Source: CAVQAH01 sp963784195 (GTDB lineage Bacteria; Acidobacteriota; Vicinamibacteria; Vicinamibacterales; 2-12-FULL-66-21). Taken from it: a DNA stretch of 64,000 bases. The position numbers were made by a program, and so were the translations under genes. Position 1 is the first letter of the stretch, and each line of letters opens with the position of its first letter. Under the pieces are notes generated by a model. That model had not been told where the DNA came from. It made no database searches and saw only the letters and a list, made by a program, of their open reading frames with translations. Shown piece by piece: positions 30,811 to 39,983 of the stretch. The stretch covers positions 496,001-560,000 of the forward strand of contig CAWARA010000016.1 of the NCBI GenBank assembly GCA_963784195.1. Direction: 5' to 3'.

Positions 30811-31302
30811 TTATAGTCCTCGGGATTCGCTCACGAAGCTGAGGTGGGACGAGTAGCGGTGAGAACTGCGGCCGATGTCTACGGCGTCGGGAAACCTGTT
30901 CACGATACGGTGGGTGCCTGCCTTCATCGTGCGCTCACCGAAGTTCAGCAGGAGGCCAACACGGAGATCGGCCAGCCGCAGGTAAGTAGTCACCTGGCGA
31001 TGATGAATCGGAACCAGCCCGTCGAGTGCTTTCACTTCGACGATGACGCTCTTGCTTACGATGAGGTCGGGATAGTAGGCACCCGGGACCTGCAGGTCCT
31101 TGTAGACGAGCGTCAATGGCACCTGACGCTCGACCTCGAGTCCGCGGCGTTCAAGTTCGTGAACCAGGCAGGCAAGATAAGCCTTTTCGAGGAGACCTGG
31201 ACCAACAGCCTTGTGGATTTCGGTGGCCGCATCGACGATCGCGCCAGTGCACGCGTTCAGCTCTCGAGCGGTCAGCAGTCGGTCGCTCACGTCTATCTCC
31301 AT
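30811..31302 (-). CDS. GxxExxY protein
   Basis: Small protein of 163 residues of the GxxExxY family, with the signature G-L-L-E-K-A-Y in KAVGPGLLEKAYLACL and the conserved KDLQVPGAYYPDLIVSKSVIVEVKAL, which resembles the PD-(D/E)XK nuclease core (D, then ExK in VEVKAL). The family is dispersed in many bacteria and its function is not established. The start is placed at ATG 31302 (MEIDVSDRLL), which fits the family length; another ATG at 31326 is possible. The C-terminus after VNRFPDAVD is unusual and Ser-rich. It lies between the M16 operon and composite element I. Confidence 0.85.
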   Translation of the reverse strand: MEIDVSDRLLTARELNACTGAIVDAATEIHKAVGPGLLEKAYLACLVHELERRGLEVERQVPLTLVYKDLQVPGAYYPDLIVSKSVIVEVKALDGLVPIHHRQVTTYLRLADLRVGLLLNFGERTMKAGTHRIVNRFPDAVDIGRSSHRYSSHLSFVSESRGL

Positions 31303-31425
31303 GCACACCAAGTGCCTGCGTTTCATCCGGCTGAAAGACGTTGCATGCCGGTCGAGGTACGCAGAATTTGGTCGGTGTAGGCGGGGAGTTAAGGCAGTTT
31401 CTGCGATGTCGCGGCGGCGACCAGC

Positions 31426-31730
31426 TGGCCAAGATCTCAAACGCAGAGAAGCAGAGAACGCAGCGCGCGCAGAGGTGCGCGGTGCGGCCGGCCGCGCCGC
31501 AGGCGCGGGTGGAGTGGCGAGCGACCGCGAATCAGAGCGGCGCTCGATCCCTGAGCCGTTCTGATTTGCGGTCGCTCGCACTCCACCAGCCTGGCTTCGC
31601 CAGGCTGCCGGCCGCACCGCCTGTCACGCCCGCAGAGCCCGATCGAGCCATGTGAATCCTCGCAGCTCGAATAGCGTCCCTCGGCGAGCTCTGCCCCTCG
31701 GCGAACTCTGCGTGAGATCTTCGTGACAAG
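31426..31730. repeat. Composite palindromic element, copy I (about 305 bp), core inverted
   Basis: The outer ends match copies C and D in the same orientation (GGCCAAGATCTCAAACGCAG at the left, CTCTGCGTGAGATCTTCGTG at the right). The core is reversed: GCGCCGCAGGCGCG now lies left of the stem and the CCTGGC/GCCAGG mini-hairpin right of it. The core stem pairs 31508-31537 with 31558-31586. It occupies most of the 454-bp gap upstream of the GxxExxY gene. Confidence 0.88.
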
Positions 31731-31756
31731 CGAATGTCGATCGACCAACCCCCGCC

Positions 31757-32869
31757 TCAAATGGCCCGCGACAGTGGCTGTCGGTCGACGAACCGGCCTA
31801 TCCCGGCCCACCCGGCGATCGTCGTCACAATCCCCGTGCGCCCATCGATCCGCCGCACGCGCCGATTGCTGGCATCAGCCACGATCAAGTCACCCGCGGA
31901 CGTAATCGCAATCCCGTAAGGCGTATTGAACTGCGCGGCTGCGGCCGGCCCACCGTCCCCCGCGAACCCTCCCTGCCCCGTCCCTGCGATCACGCGGATC
32001 ACGTTCGTCTTCGCCTCGAGCTTCAGGATCCGATGATCCAGGCTCGTGAACACGAGGTCCCCATCCTTCGTGTAGGCCATACCGCCAAAGAACGTGAACT
32101 GGGCCTTCGCTGCCGGCGTCCCGTCGGGCGCCGCGCCCCGCTCGCCGATGCCGGCGATAGTCTCGATCACCCCGTTTTCGGATCCCATCGACGGATGCGC
32201 TGATTGAAGCTGTCGCCGAAGACGAGACGGCCGCCAGGATCGAATACGCCGTTGTGCGGACGATAGAGCGTCGCCTGAGTAGCCGGGCCCCCGTCCCCCG
32301 AGAAACCCTGCTTCAGCGATCCGATCACCGTGGCAATCGTCATCGTCTTTGCATCGACGCGACGGATCGAGTGGGCCTCCGTATCGAAGATGAAGATGTT
32401 CCCGTCACTGATCCTGCGTGAAACCGAACGGGTTGGTCAGGCTCGCTTTCTGGGCCGGACCGCCATCGCCCGCCGCCTCGTACGTCCCGGTTCCGACAAT
32501 CGTCGAGATCGTCCCGCTACGCGCGTCAATTCGCCGCAGCACGTGATTGCCGCGATCGGCCACAATCAGATTCCCGGCTCGATCGAACTCCACCCACTCG
32601 GGATTCCTGAGCACGGCCTTCGCGGCAGGTCCACCGTCCCCCTCGTACCCAGGCGCACCCGTACCGGCAATCGTCGTCGTCGCACCTGTCTTTGCATCGA
32701 TACGGAACACTCGGTGCACTTGACGATCCGCGAGGATCACGTTCCCCTGCGCATCCAGCGTGAGACCGGATGGAAACCCGAAGGACTCTGAAGCGGCCGG
32801 CTCGCCAGGGGCCATCAGTATCGCGACACACATCAGCGGCACAGCCGCGTAATGCAGCAATGGATTCAT
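31757..32869 (-). CDS. Secreted NHL-repeat beta-propeller protein (two frameshifts)
   Basis: Exported protein of about 370 residues with a signal peptide (1-27). Six NHL units repeat the pattern IAGTG-x-GDGGPA-x-A-x-P-x-G-x-D-x-GNL-x-AD-x-N-x-IRRID, for example EGDGGPAAKAVLRNPEWVEF, AGDGGPAQKASLTNPFGF, SGDGGPATQATLYRP and AGDGGPAAAAQFNTPYGI. The frame changes near 32410 (after FGFTQDQ) and near 32188 (within DPKTG-VIETIAG). NHL propellers bind proteins or carbohydrates; there is no catalytic domain here. It is on the same strand as the GxxExxY gene but separated from it by element I. Confidence 0.88.
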
Positions 32870-32982
32870 TCGCTCACGCTATCCGATGTCGCGTGGGCCT
32901 CCCATTCCATGGTGTCAGGATGAGCATCGAGCTCCACGAAGTGGATTCAGGGGACGACGAATGAGGGACGTGTGGGACGACA

Positions 32983-33768
32983 CTACAAATAGCTGCTCAC
33001 CCTGGCGATACCGCTGCGCGCCCGCTCGCGCACCATCAGCACCAGGAACCACACGCCCACAGCCGCAACCAGGTGCTTCAGCGTGTGACCGCTGACGACG
33101 CGACCAACGTCGAAGATCCGGGCGTCCGCCACCTCGAACACTTTCGCCAGCGCGTAGATCAGCAAGCCGCCAACGATGTACCGTCCATCGCGGCGCGGCG
33201 AGGGGTAGAGCACCAGAATCAACGCCACCAGCAGCAGCGATCCGAACTGCACGAGAAGGTACGGCCTGAGATCACCGACGCCGCGCAGCTCGGTCCAGAA
33301 CCAGTAGACCACCGATCCCACGCCGGCGAAGATCAGCGGCACCAGCAACGCGCGGCCAAGTCGCGGATCGACTCGCTCGGTGAGCATCGCCGCAAACAGG
33401 CCCATGAAGCCGACAGTCATCGGCAGCCGATCCCAGACCAGTCGCGCATTGTCGGGCGCGAGGTGGTAGTAGCTCGAGCACACCGCCGTCAGCAGCACGC
33501 CACCAAAGAGAGCCACGTAGGCCCAGCGGTCCCGCGGATCGCGAAAGACGGCGCTCCCCCGCAGCCTCAAGAGCCCCAGGAGCCCAACGATCGCAAACGG
33601 AAGGTTCGAGAGAACGTTCAGGGCGTTCGGTATCCCGGCGATGGTGCGCTCGTCGGCCATCCGGTGATAGTCGGCGGGTTGAGCAATCGGGGGCATGAGC
33701 CACACCGCGACGACCGCGAGCAGCGCGGCGATTGCTAGCACCAGATGACGCGTCCGCATCAGGGCCAT
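32983..33768 (-). CDS. CREST-superfamily ceramidase-like membrane hydrolase
   Basis: Integral membrane protein of 261 residues with seven predicted helices. The residues that bind zinc in alkaline ceramidases and other CREST proteins are visible: S-x-x-x-H in CSSYYHLAP (H102), an Asp in VWDRLPM (D113), and H228-x3-H232 in GHTLKHL. The family cleaves amide or ester bonds of lipids at the membrane; bacterial members are poorly studied. The gene is monocistronic, divergent from the VPS10-like gene (78 bp apart), and only 113 bp from the NHL gene start on the same strand. Confidence 0.8.
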   Translation of the reverse strand: MALMRTRHLVLAIAALLAVVAVWLMPPIAQPADYHRMADERTIAGIPNALNVLSNLPFAIVGLLGLLRLRGSAVFRDPRDRWAYVALFGGVLLTAVCSSYYHLAPDNARLVWDRLPMTVGFMGLFAAMLTERVDPRLGRALLVPLIFAGVGSVVYWFWTELRGVGDLRPYLLVQFGSLLLVALILVLYPSPRRDGRYIVGGLLIYALAKVFEVADARIFDVGRVVSGHTLKHLVAAVGVWFLVLMVRERARSGIARVSSYL

Positions 33769-33845
33769 CTTACGACGGGGAGCAGACCGGCTTCCCCCAA
33801 GCCGCTGTTGAAGCTAGACTTCACTGCGTGATGAGGAGTGTGTTG

Positions 33846-36800
33846 ATGGTTCGGATTCCGACGTTGGTGGCGATTGGCGCTGCCGTTGTCCTGATCGGGT
33901 TCGGGGCCAGTATTCATCCGCATCTGGTCGCCCAGGCAGTCCAGAGCTCGAGCGGTGCGGCCACCGCGCTCGATCCCGTCCTGGCCAAGGCGTTCCAGTG
34001 GCGGAGCATCGGTCCGGCGCGAGGCGGACGATCGATCGCAGTCAGCGGCGTGAAAGGCCGCCCGAAGGAAGCCTACTTCGGAGCGGTCGGCGGAGGCCTC
34101 TGGAAGACCGTGGACGGTGGCGAGAACTGGACCCCCGTCACCGATGGCCAGGTGCGCAGCTCGTCGGTCGGCGCGGTCGCCGTCTCCGAAGCGAGCCCCG
34201 ACATCGTCTTCATCGGCATGGGCGAGGCGTGCATCCGCGGCAACATCATGGCCGGTGATGGCGTCTACAAGTCCACCGACGCCGGCAAGACCTGGACGCA
34301 CGTGGGGCTCGCTGACGCTCACAATATTTCCAAGATCCGTATCCATCCGACGAATCCAAACACGGTGTTCGTAGCGGCGTTCGGGCATCACGGCGCGCCA
34401 AACGACGAGCGCGGCGTATTCAAGAGCGCGGACGGTGGGAAGACCTGGAAGAAAGTCCTCTTTCGAAACAACAAGACCGGCGCGGTCGATCTCTCGATCG
34501 ATCCGGGCAATCCGAACGTGATCTATGCGGCGCTGTGGGAGGCCTATCGCGTCGAATACCAGATGTCGAGCGGCGGGCCCGGCAGCGGTTTGTTCAAGTC
34601 GACCGATGGCGGGGAGACCTGGACGGAGATCACGCGTAACCCCGGTCTGCCCGCTGGCGTCGATCGGCCGCATCGGCGTGTCAGTATCCGGTGCGGACCC
34701 CAAGCGCGTGTACGCCCTCGTCGAGCACGAGAACGGCGGCCTCTTTTCGTCGAGCGATGCCGGCGCGACCTGGACGCTCGTGAATTCAAACCGCAACATC
34801 CGTCAGCGCGCGTTCTATTACACGCATGTCGTGGCCGATCCCAGGAACGCCGACACGGTCTACATGCTGAACGTGAGCGCCTACAAATCAACGGATGGCG
34901 GCAAGACGCTCACCAACGTCGGCCAGGGCACGCACGGCGACCATCACGATCTGTGGATCGATCCGGACAATCCTCAGCACCTCGTCATCGGCAACGATGG
35001 CGGCGGCGCCATGTCGATGGCCGGCGGTAAGGACTGGACGGCGCAGGACATTCCGACGCCGCAGTATTACCACGTCGCCACGACGAAGCACGTGCCCTAC
35101 CACGTGTGCGGCGCCCAACAGGACGGCAGCACGGTGTGCCTTCCGAGCGACACCGGTTTGGGCGGCGGTCGCGGTGGCGGGCGGGGCGGCCCGCCCACGA
35201 TGTATAGCGCCGGCGGCTCGGAGCCAGGTTACATCGCGCCCGATCCGAAGGACCCCGACATCTTCTTCGCGGGGGGCAACAACGGCACGTTCATGACGCG
35301 TTTGAACCGACGCACCGGTGAAGTCCGCGAGGTCAATCCTTATCCGCGCATCTATTCCGGCGAGCCTTCGGGCGCCATCCCTGAACGCTGGCAGTGGACG
35401 TATCCGATCGTCTTCTCGACGGTCGATCCAAAAGTGCTTTACACCTCGTCCCAGCGCGTCTGGAAGACGACCAACGGCGGTCAGACCTGGGAGGCCATCA
35501 GCGGCGACTTGACGCGCCACGATCCCAAAACGATGGGCCACTCCGGCGGTCCCATTACTGGCGACATGAATGGTCCGGAGGTCTATGCGACCGTTTTTGC
35601 GCTCGCACCGTCGAAACGCGACATCAACACCATCTGGGCGGGCTCGGACGATGGGGTGATTCACGTGACCCGGGACGGCGGCAAGACGTGGGTGAACGTG
35701 ACGCCGAAAGAGATGCCGGAGTTCGGACGCGTCAGCATCATCGATGCGTCGGCCTTCGACGACGGGACGGCATACGCGGCGGTGAAGCGTCCGCTCCTCG
35801 ACGACTTCGCGCCGTACATCTTCCGCACGCGCGACTATGGAAAGACGTGGACGAAGATCGTCACCGGCATCAAGGCCAACGACTACGTCCACACAGTCCG
35901 TGAAGATCACACGCGCAAGGGCCTGCTCTATGCCGGCACTCAACACGGCGTCTACATGTCGTATGACGATGGCGAGACGTGGGGATCGCTGTCGCTGAAC
36001 CTGCCGGACACGCAGGTCTCCGACTTGATCGTCGAAACGAACGACCTCGCGATCGCCACGCACGGCCGCGGGTTCTACATCCTCGACGACATCCAGCCGA
36101 TCCGTCAGTTCACCGTGACCGAGGCCGCCTCGGACGCACCGCAGCTCTTCGCGACCGGGGATGCTATCCGTGGCGCGGGCGGCGCGCGCATCAGCTACTG
36201 GCTCAAACGCCCTGCAAAGAGCCTGACGATCGACATTCTCGACGCCAGCAGCCAGGTCGTGCGCACATACGCCGGCACGATGCCTGGCGAAGGCCGTGGA
36301 CGCGGAGCCGGACGAGCCGGCGCGACTGGTGGCGGCGAGACTGCCGGCGGGACCGGACGCGGAGCCGCGAAATGAAGAGGCGCAAGCGGAAGGCGAGGGT
36401 GGCGGCGGGGGCCGCGGGCGCGGCGGCGCAGCCGGACCATCGATGGCGGCCGGCCTCAACAACTTCACCTGGGACTTGCAGTATCCGGGCCCGACGACGT
36501 TTCCGGGGATGGTGCTCTGGGGAGCAAGTACCGCGGGCCCGGCGGCCCTTCCCGGTTCCTATCAGGTCCGCCTGACGGTGGACGGGACGGCACAGACGAA
36601 GCCGCTCTCGGTGAGGCGCCACCCGTTCCGAGATGTCACCGACGCCGACTTGAAAGAGCAGTTCGATCTTGCGACCCGCATCCGTGACAAGGTCAGCGAA
36701 GCGAACAACGCGGTCATCCGAATCCGCAGCCTCAAGCAGCAGATCAGCGAGCGGACCGCGAAGTCGGCCGATGCGCAGCTCAAGTCCGCAGGCGATCGGC

Positions 36801-37090
36801 TGGCCAGGAACCTGAGCGCGGTCGAAGAGGACATCTACCAGGTGCGGAACCAGAGCGGCCAGGATCCGCTCAACTTTCCCATCAAGATCAATAATCGTCT
36901 GGCCTCGCTTCTCCGCGTCGTCAACAACGGCGACGGAAAGCCGATCGGCAACGCGGAGCCGCTGCTCAAAGAGATGAGCGCCGATTTGAAGGTGCAGACC
37001 GACAGGCTGCAACAGGTGCTGGCGACCGATGTTCCCGCGTTCAATGCTGAAGCCAAACGGGTGGGGATTGAGCCGCTAACTGAACGATGA
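33846..37090 (+). CDS. Secreted VPS10/sortilin-like beta-propeller protein (two frameshifts)
   Basis: Large exported protein of about 1080 residues. Start ATG 33846 has a GAGGAG site 8 bases upstream; an ATG at 33831 is in frame. After the signal peptide come repeated BNR/sortilin blades with the Asp-box pattern S-x-D-x-G-x-T-W (KTVDGGENWTP, KSTDAGKTWTH, KSADGGKTWKK, KSTDGGETWTE, RTRDYGKTWTK, MSYDDGETWGS). The C-terminal part contains NNFTWDLQYPGP and a helical region (about 36650-37080). Frame changes lie near 34660 and near 36350, the latter in a Gly-Arg-rich tract. In acidobacteria and Bacteroidetes such proteins are called glycosyl hydrolases by homology, but no catalytic residues are evident. 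Followed by the S9 peptidase. Confidence 0.88.
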
Positions 37091-37097
37091 AACCAAT

Positions 37098-37178
37098 GCC
37101 GTGGTCCGTGGCCCGTGGTTCGTGTCTCGTCGACGGTTCGGCGGACCACGGACTACGGACTACGGACCACGGCACGAG
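37098..37178. repeat. Hairpin J: CGTGGTC-type heptamer hairpin between VPS10-like and S9 genes
   Basis: The left arm (37098-37133) is CGTGGTC, CGTGGCC, CGTGGTT, CGTGTCT. The right arm (37143-37178) is GGACCACGGACTACGGAC-type complement. It starts 8 bp after the VPS10-like stop and ends 25 bp before the S9 start, upstream of its GAGGAG site. Confidence 0.9.
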
Positions 37179-37202
37179 TTACGACCCACGAGGAGAATCG
37201 AT

Positions 37203-39983
37203 ATGCGTGTACTTGCACGATCTCTTGTCACCGCGCTGCTGATCGCCGTCCCGGCCGGCGGCGTGATACCGACACTCGCCCAGAGCCAGGCCGAGAAGCG
37301 TCCGATGACGTTCCTCGACATGCAGCAGATGCGAAACGCCGGATCGCCGGCGCCGAGCCCCGATGGCAAGTGGCTGCTCTACACCGTATCGACGCCGGAC
37401 TGGAAGGAAGCCAAACGGCAATCGGACATCGTCCTGGTCTCGTTGCAGCAGGGTGTCAGCTCGACGAAGCAGCTGACGTTCACGAAAGAGAAGAACGAGA
37501 CCTCGCCGCAGTGGGCCAAGGACGGCACCTCGTTCTTCTTTCTCTCGAACCGTGAGGCGCCAGAGAACGCCGCGGCGCGGAATCAGGTCTATCTGATGCG
37601 CACCGACGGCGGCGAAGCCCGCCGCGTGACAGACGCGAAGGAAGGCGTGTCCAACTACACACTGAGCCCGGACGGCAAGTGGCTGGTGTATCGCAGCGGC
37701 AAGTCGGGTGAAGAACAGTTGTATCGCATGCCCGTGGCCGGCATCGAGTCCGCCTCGGCTGAACAGATCACCCGGCAGCCGGCCGGAATCGGCACGTGGC
37801 AGTGGACGAACGACAGCCGGCGGATTTACTTCCTCGCCGACGACGTGCTCGACAAGGACGAGAAGGCCCGTCGGGAAAAGAAGTTCACCGTCAACATCCG
37901 CAACATGGAAACGCCGCGAGCGAGCTTGTGGACGCTCGACCTCGATCCGGTGAAGCCGACACAGCTGACCAACGACAATACTTATTCCGTGTCGGACCTT
38001 TCGATCTCCGACGATGGCAAGTGGGTGGCCTATCGTGGGGCGTCGGCCGATCGCTACAAGCGAAACATCACGCAGCAGGGGCTCTATGCCGACCTGTATC
38101 TACTCGAGACGGCCAGCGGACAGATCGAGCGGCTGACGAAGAACGAAGAAGTCGGTGAAAGCGGCGTCAGCTTCTCGCCAGACGGCAAGCTGATCGCCTT
38201 CTCGGCGCCGGACGACATGGAAAAGTACAGCATGTCGAATGCGCGGCTGTACGTCCGCGAAGTCGACGCGCGCGGGAAGCCGTTCCGCAAGCTTGGCGCG
38301 TCGTTCGACGGCGACGTCACCACCGGTTTCTGGTCCAGAGACGGCAGCACCATCTATTTCAACGAGGGCATCCGCGCCACCAATCAGCTGATGGCGCTCG
38401 ACATCAAGCAGAACACCGTCAAGCAGCTGACCAACGAGAAGGCGTCGCTCCAGGTCAATCGGCTCGACGACTCAGACGTCCTCATCGTCGAATACTCCGA
38501 CGGCTCTACGCCATCGACGATGTACACGGTGGCCTCCCTGGATCAAGTTGGCAAGCGGGCGTCGTGGACGCAGCTGACCGACACGAATCCGCAGGTGCGC
38601 GGCTTCGCCCTCGGCGAGCAGGAAGAGATCACCTGGAAATCCAAGGATGGTACGACTGTCGGCGGCGTGCTCATCAAGCCGGTCGGCTACCGGGCCGGGC
38701 AACGCTATCCGCTGATCGTCGCGATTCACGGTGGACCCGCGTCCGCTGACGTGCTCGGGTTCAACGGCGGATACGGATCGCAGGTGTACGCAGGTGCGGG
38801 ATATGTCGTCCTCAGACCCAACTATCGCGGATCCACCAACTACGGCCAGAAGCACAAGAACGACATCGTCGGCAACTACTTCGCGCCGGGTTACGACGAC
38901 ATCATCACCGGTGTCGATCACCTGATCGCGCAGGGCATCGTGGACGGCGAACGCATGGGTGCGTTGGGTTGGAGCGCCGGCGGCCACTGGTCGAACTGGA
39001 TTCTCGTGCAGACGAACCGCTTCAAGGCGATCAGCTCCGGCGCCGGCACGTCCAACTGGATTTCGATGTACGCGCAGAGCGACGTGCAGCGGAATCGTCA
39101 GTTCTATCTCGGCAACAAACTGCCGTACGACGACTTCGACGCTTACTGGAACCAGTCACCGCTCAAGTACATCAAGAATGCCAAGACGCCGACGATGATC
39201 CACGTCGTCGAAGGCGACCCGCGCGTGCCCAGCCCGCAGTCTATCGAGCTGCACATGGCCCTGAAGCAACTCGGTGTGCCAACGGAGCTCTTCATGTACC
39301 CCGGCTCGAGCCACGGAATCCCCGACCCCCGCAATCAGCTCGTCAAAGCCGTCAGCGAGATGGCGTGGATGGACTTCTACGTCCGCGGCAAGGGCCAGAA
39401 GTTCGCCTGGCGTGATGTGCTGAAGACGCTGGAAGAGGCGGGGGCGACGGTGAAGACAGGGACAGAAGCACGACAAGCCGTGACGGGCTCTCGTCGGTCC
39501 GTGGTCCGTGTCTCGTCGTCGATCTTGGCCCTTCGGCGAGACACGAATCACGAACCACGAGACCCGAGTCTACGATCCGCCCCCAACTCTTTTTCCAAAC
39601 GTCGGCGATGGCGGCTCGGTGGTCATGCGATTCACCGGGTTCGCCTTGAGGAGTTTCATGGCCTCCTCCACGGCACGTTCGAGCTGCGGGTCCTTGCCGG
39701 CGATCACTTCCTTCGGATAGTTCTCGACTTCGATATCGGCGGGCACGCCTTCGTTCTCGACGGCCCACTTCCCTTCACGCGTGAAAAATCCGCCGCGCGG
39801 GGCGATCATCGAGCCGCCGTCGATGAACGGCGGCGTGTCGGCGGTGTGGACGAGACCTCCCCACGTGCGCGTGCCGACCAGCGGGCCGATCTTCCGGCGC
39901 CGGAACATGTACGGCATGAGGTCGCCACCCGAGCCGGCCATTTCGTTCACGATCATGACCTTCGGCCCCCAGATGCCGGCTGA
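37203..39983 (+). CDS. Secreted S9-family prolyl oligopeptidase-like peptidase with run-on C-terminus
   Basis: Serine peptidase of the alpha/beta-hydrolase fold behind a seven-bladed propeller. Signal peptide 1-27 (PTLAQS). Propeller blades carry SPDGKWLLY-type motifs. Catalytic residues: Ser in GWSAGG (genomic about 38972), Asp in VVEGDPRVP, and His in GSSHGIPDP. The expected end is near DVLKTLEEAGATVK (about 39455), but no stop follows. The frame passes through hairpin K (again giving NHEPR) and 414 bp antisense to the tricorn-like gene before stopping at 39983. Either the stop was lost by the hairpin or an indel, or the overlap is real. Start ATG 37203 has a GAGGAG site. Confidence 0.9.
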   Translation: MRVLARSLVTALLIAVPAGGVIPTLAQSQAEKRPMTFLDMQQMRNAGSPAPSPDGKWLLYTVSTPDWKEAKRQSDIVLVSLQQGVSSTKQLTFTKEKNETSPQWAKDGTSFFFLSNREAPENAAARNQVYLMRTDGGEARRVTDAKEGVSNYTLSPDGKWLVYRSGKSGEEQLYRMPVAGIESASAEQITRQPAGIGTWQWTNDSRRIYFLADDVLDKDEKARREKKFTVNIRNMETPRASLWTLDLDPVKPTQLTNDNTYSVSDLSISDDGKWVAYRGASADRYKRNITQQGLYADLYLLETASGQIERLTKNEEVGESGVSFSPDGKLIAFSAPDDMEKYSMSNARLYVREVDARGKPFRKLGASFDGDVTTGFWSRDGSTIYFNEGIRATNQLMALDIKQNTVKQLTNEKASLQVNRLDDSDVLIVEYSDGSTPSTMYTVASLDQVGKRASWTQLTDTNPQVRGFALGEQEEITWKSKDGTTVGGVLIKPVGYRAGQRYPLIVAIHGGPASADVLGFNGGYGSQVYAGAGYVVLRPNYRGSTNYGQKHKNDIVGNYFAPGYDDIITGVDHLIAQGIVDGERMGALGWSAGGHWSNWILVQTNRFKAISSGAGTSNWISMYAQSDVQRNRQFYLGNKLPYDDFDAYWNQSPLKYIKNAKTPTMIHVVEGDPRVPSPQSIELHMALKQLGVPTELFMYPGSSHGIPDPRNQLVKAVSEMAWMDFYVRGKGQKFAWRDVLKTLEEAGATVKTGTEARQAVTGSRRSVVRVSSSILALRRDTNHEPRDPSLRSAPNSFSKRRRWRLGGHAIHRVRLEEFHGLLHGTFELRVLAGDHFLRIVLDFDIGGHAFVLDGPLPFTREKSAARGDHRAAVDERRRVGGVDETSPRARADQRADLPAPEHVRHEVATRAGHFVHDHDLRPPDAG
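39485..39568. repeat. Hairpin K: heptamer hairpin between convergent S9 and tricorn-like genes
   Basis: Arms 39485-39520 and 39534-39568 are built from CGTGGTC/CGTGTCT units. The right arm ends one base before the tricorn-like stop (39570-39572). The S9 gene reads through it. Confidence 0.88.

Noticed and set aside
34888..36468. 526-codon open frame antisense to the VPS10-like gene
   Set aside because: No domain and no start context; the sense strand has clear Asp-box repeats.
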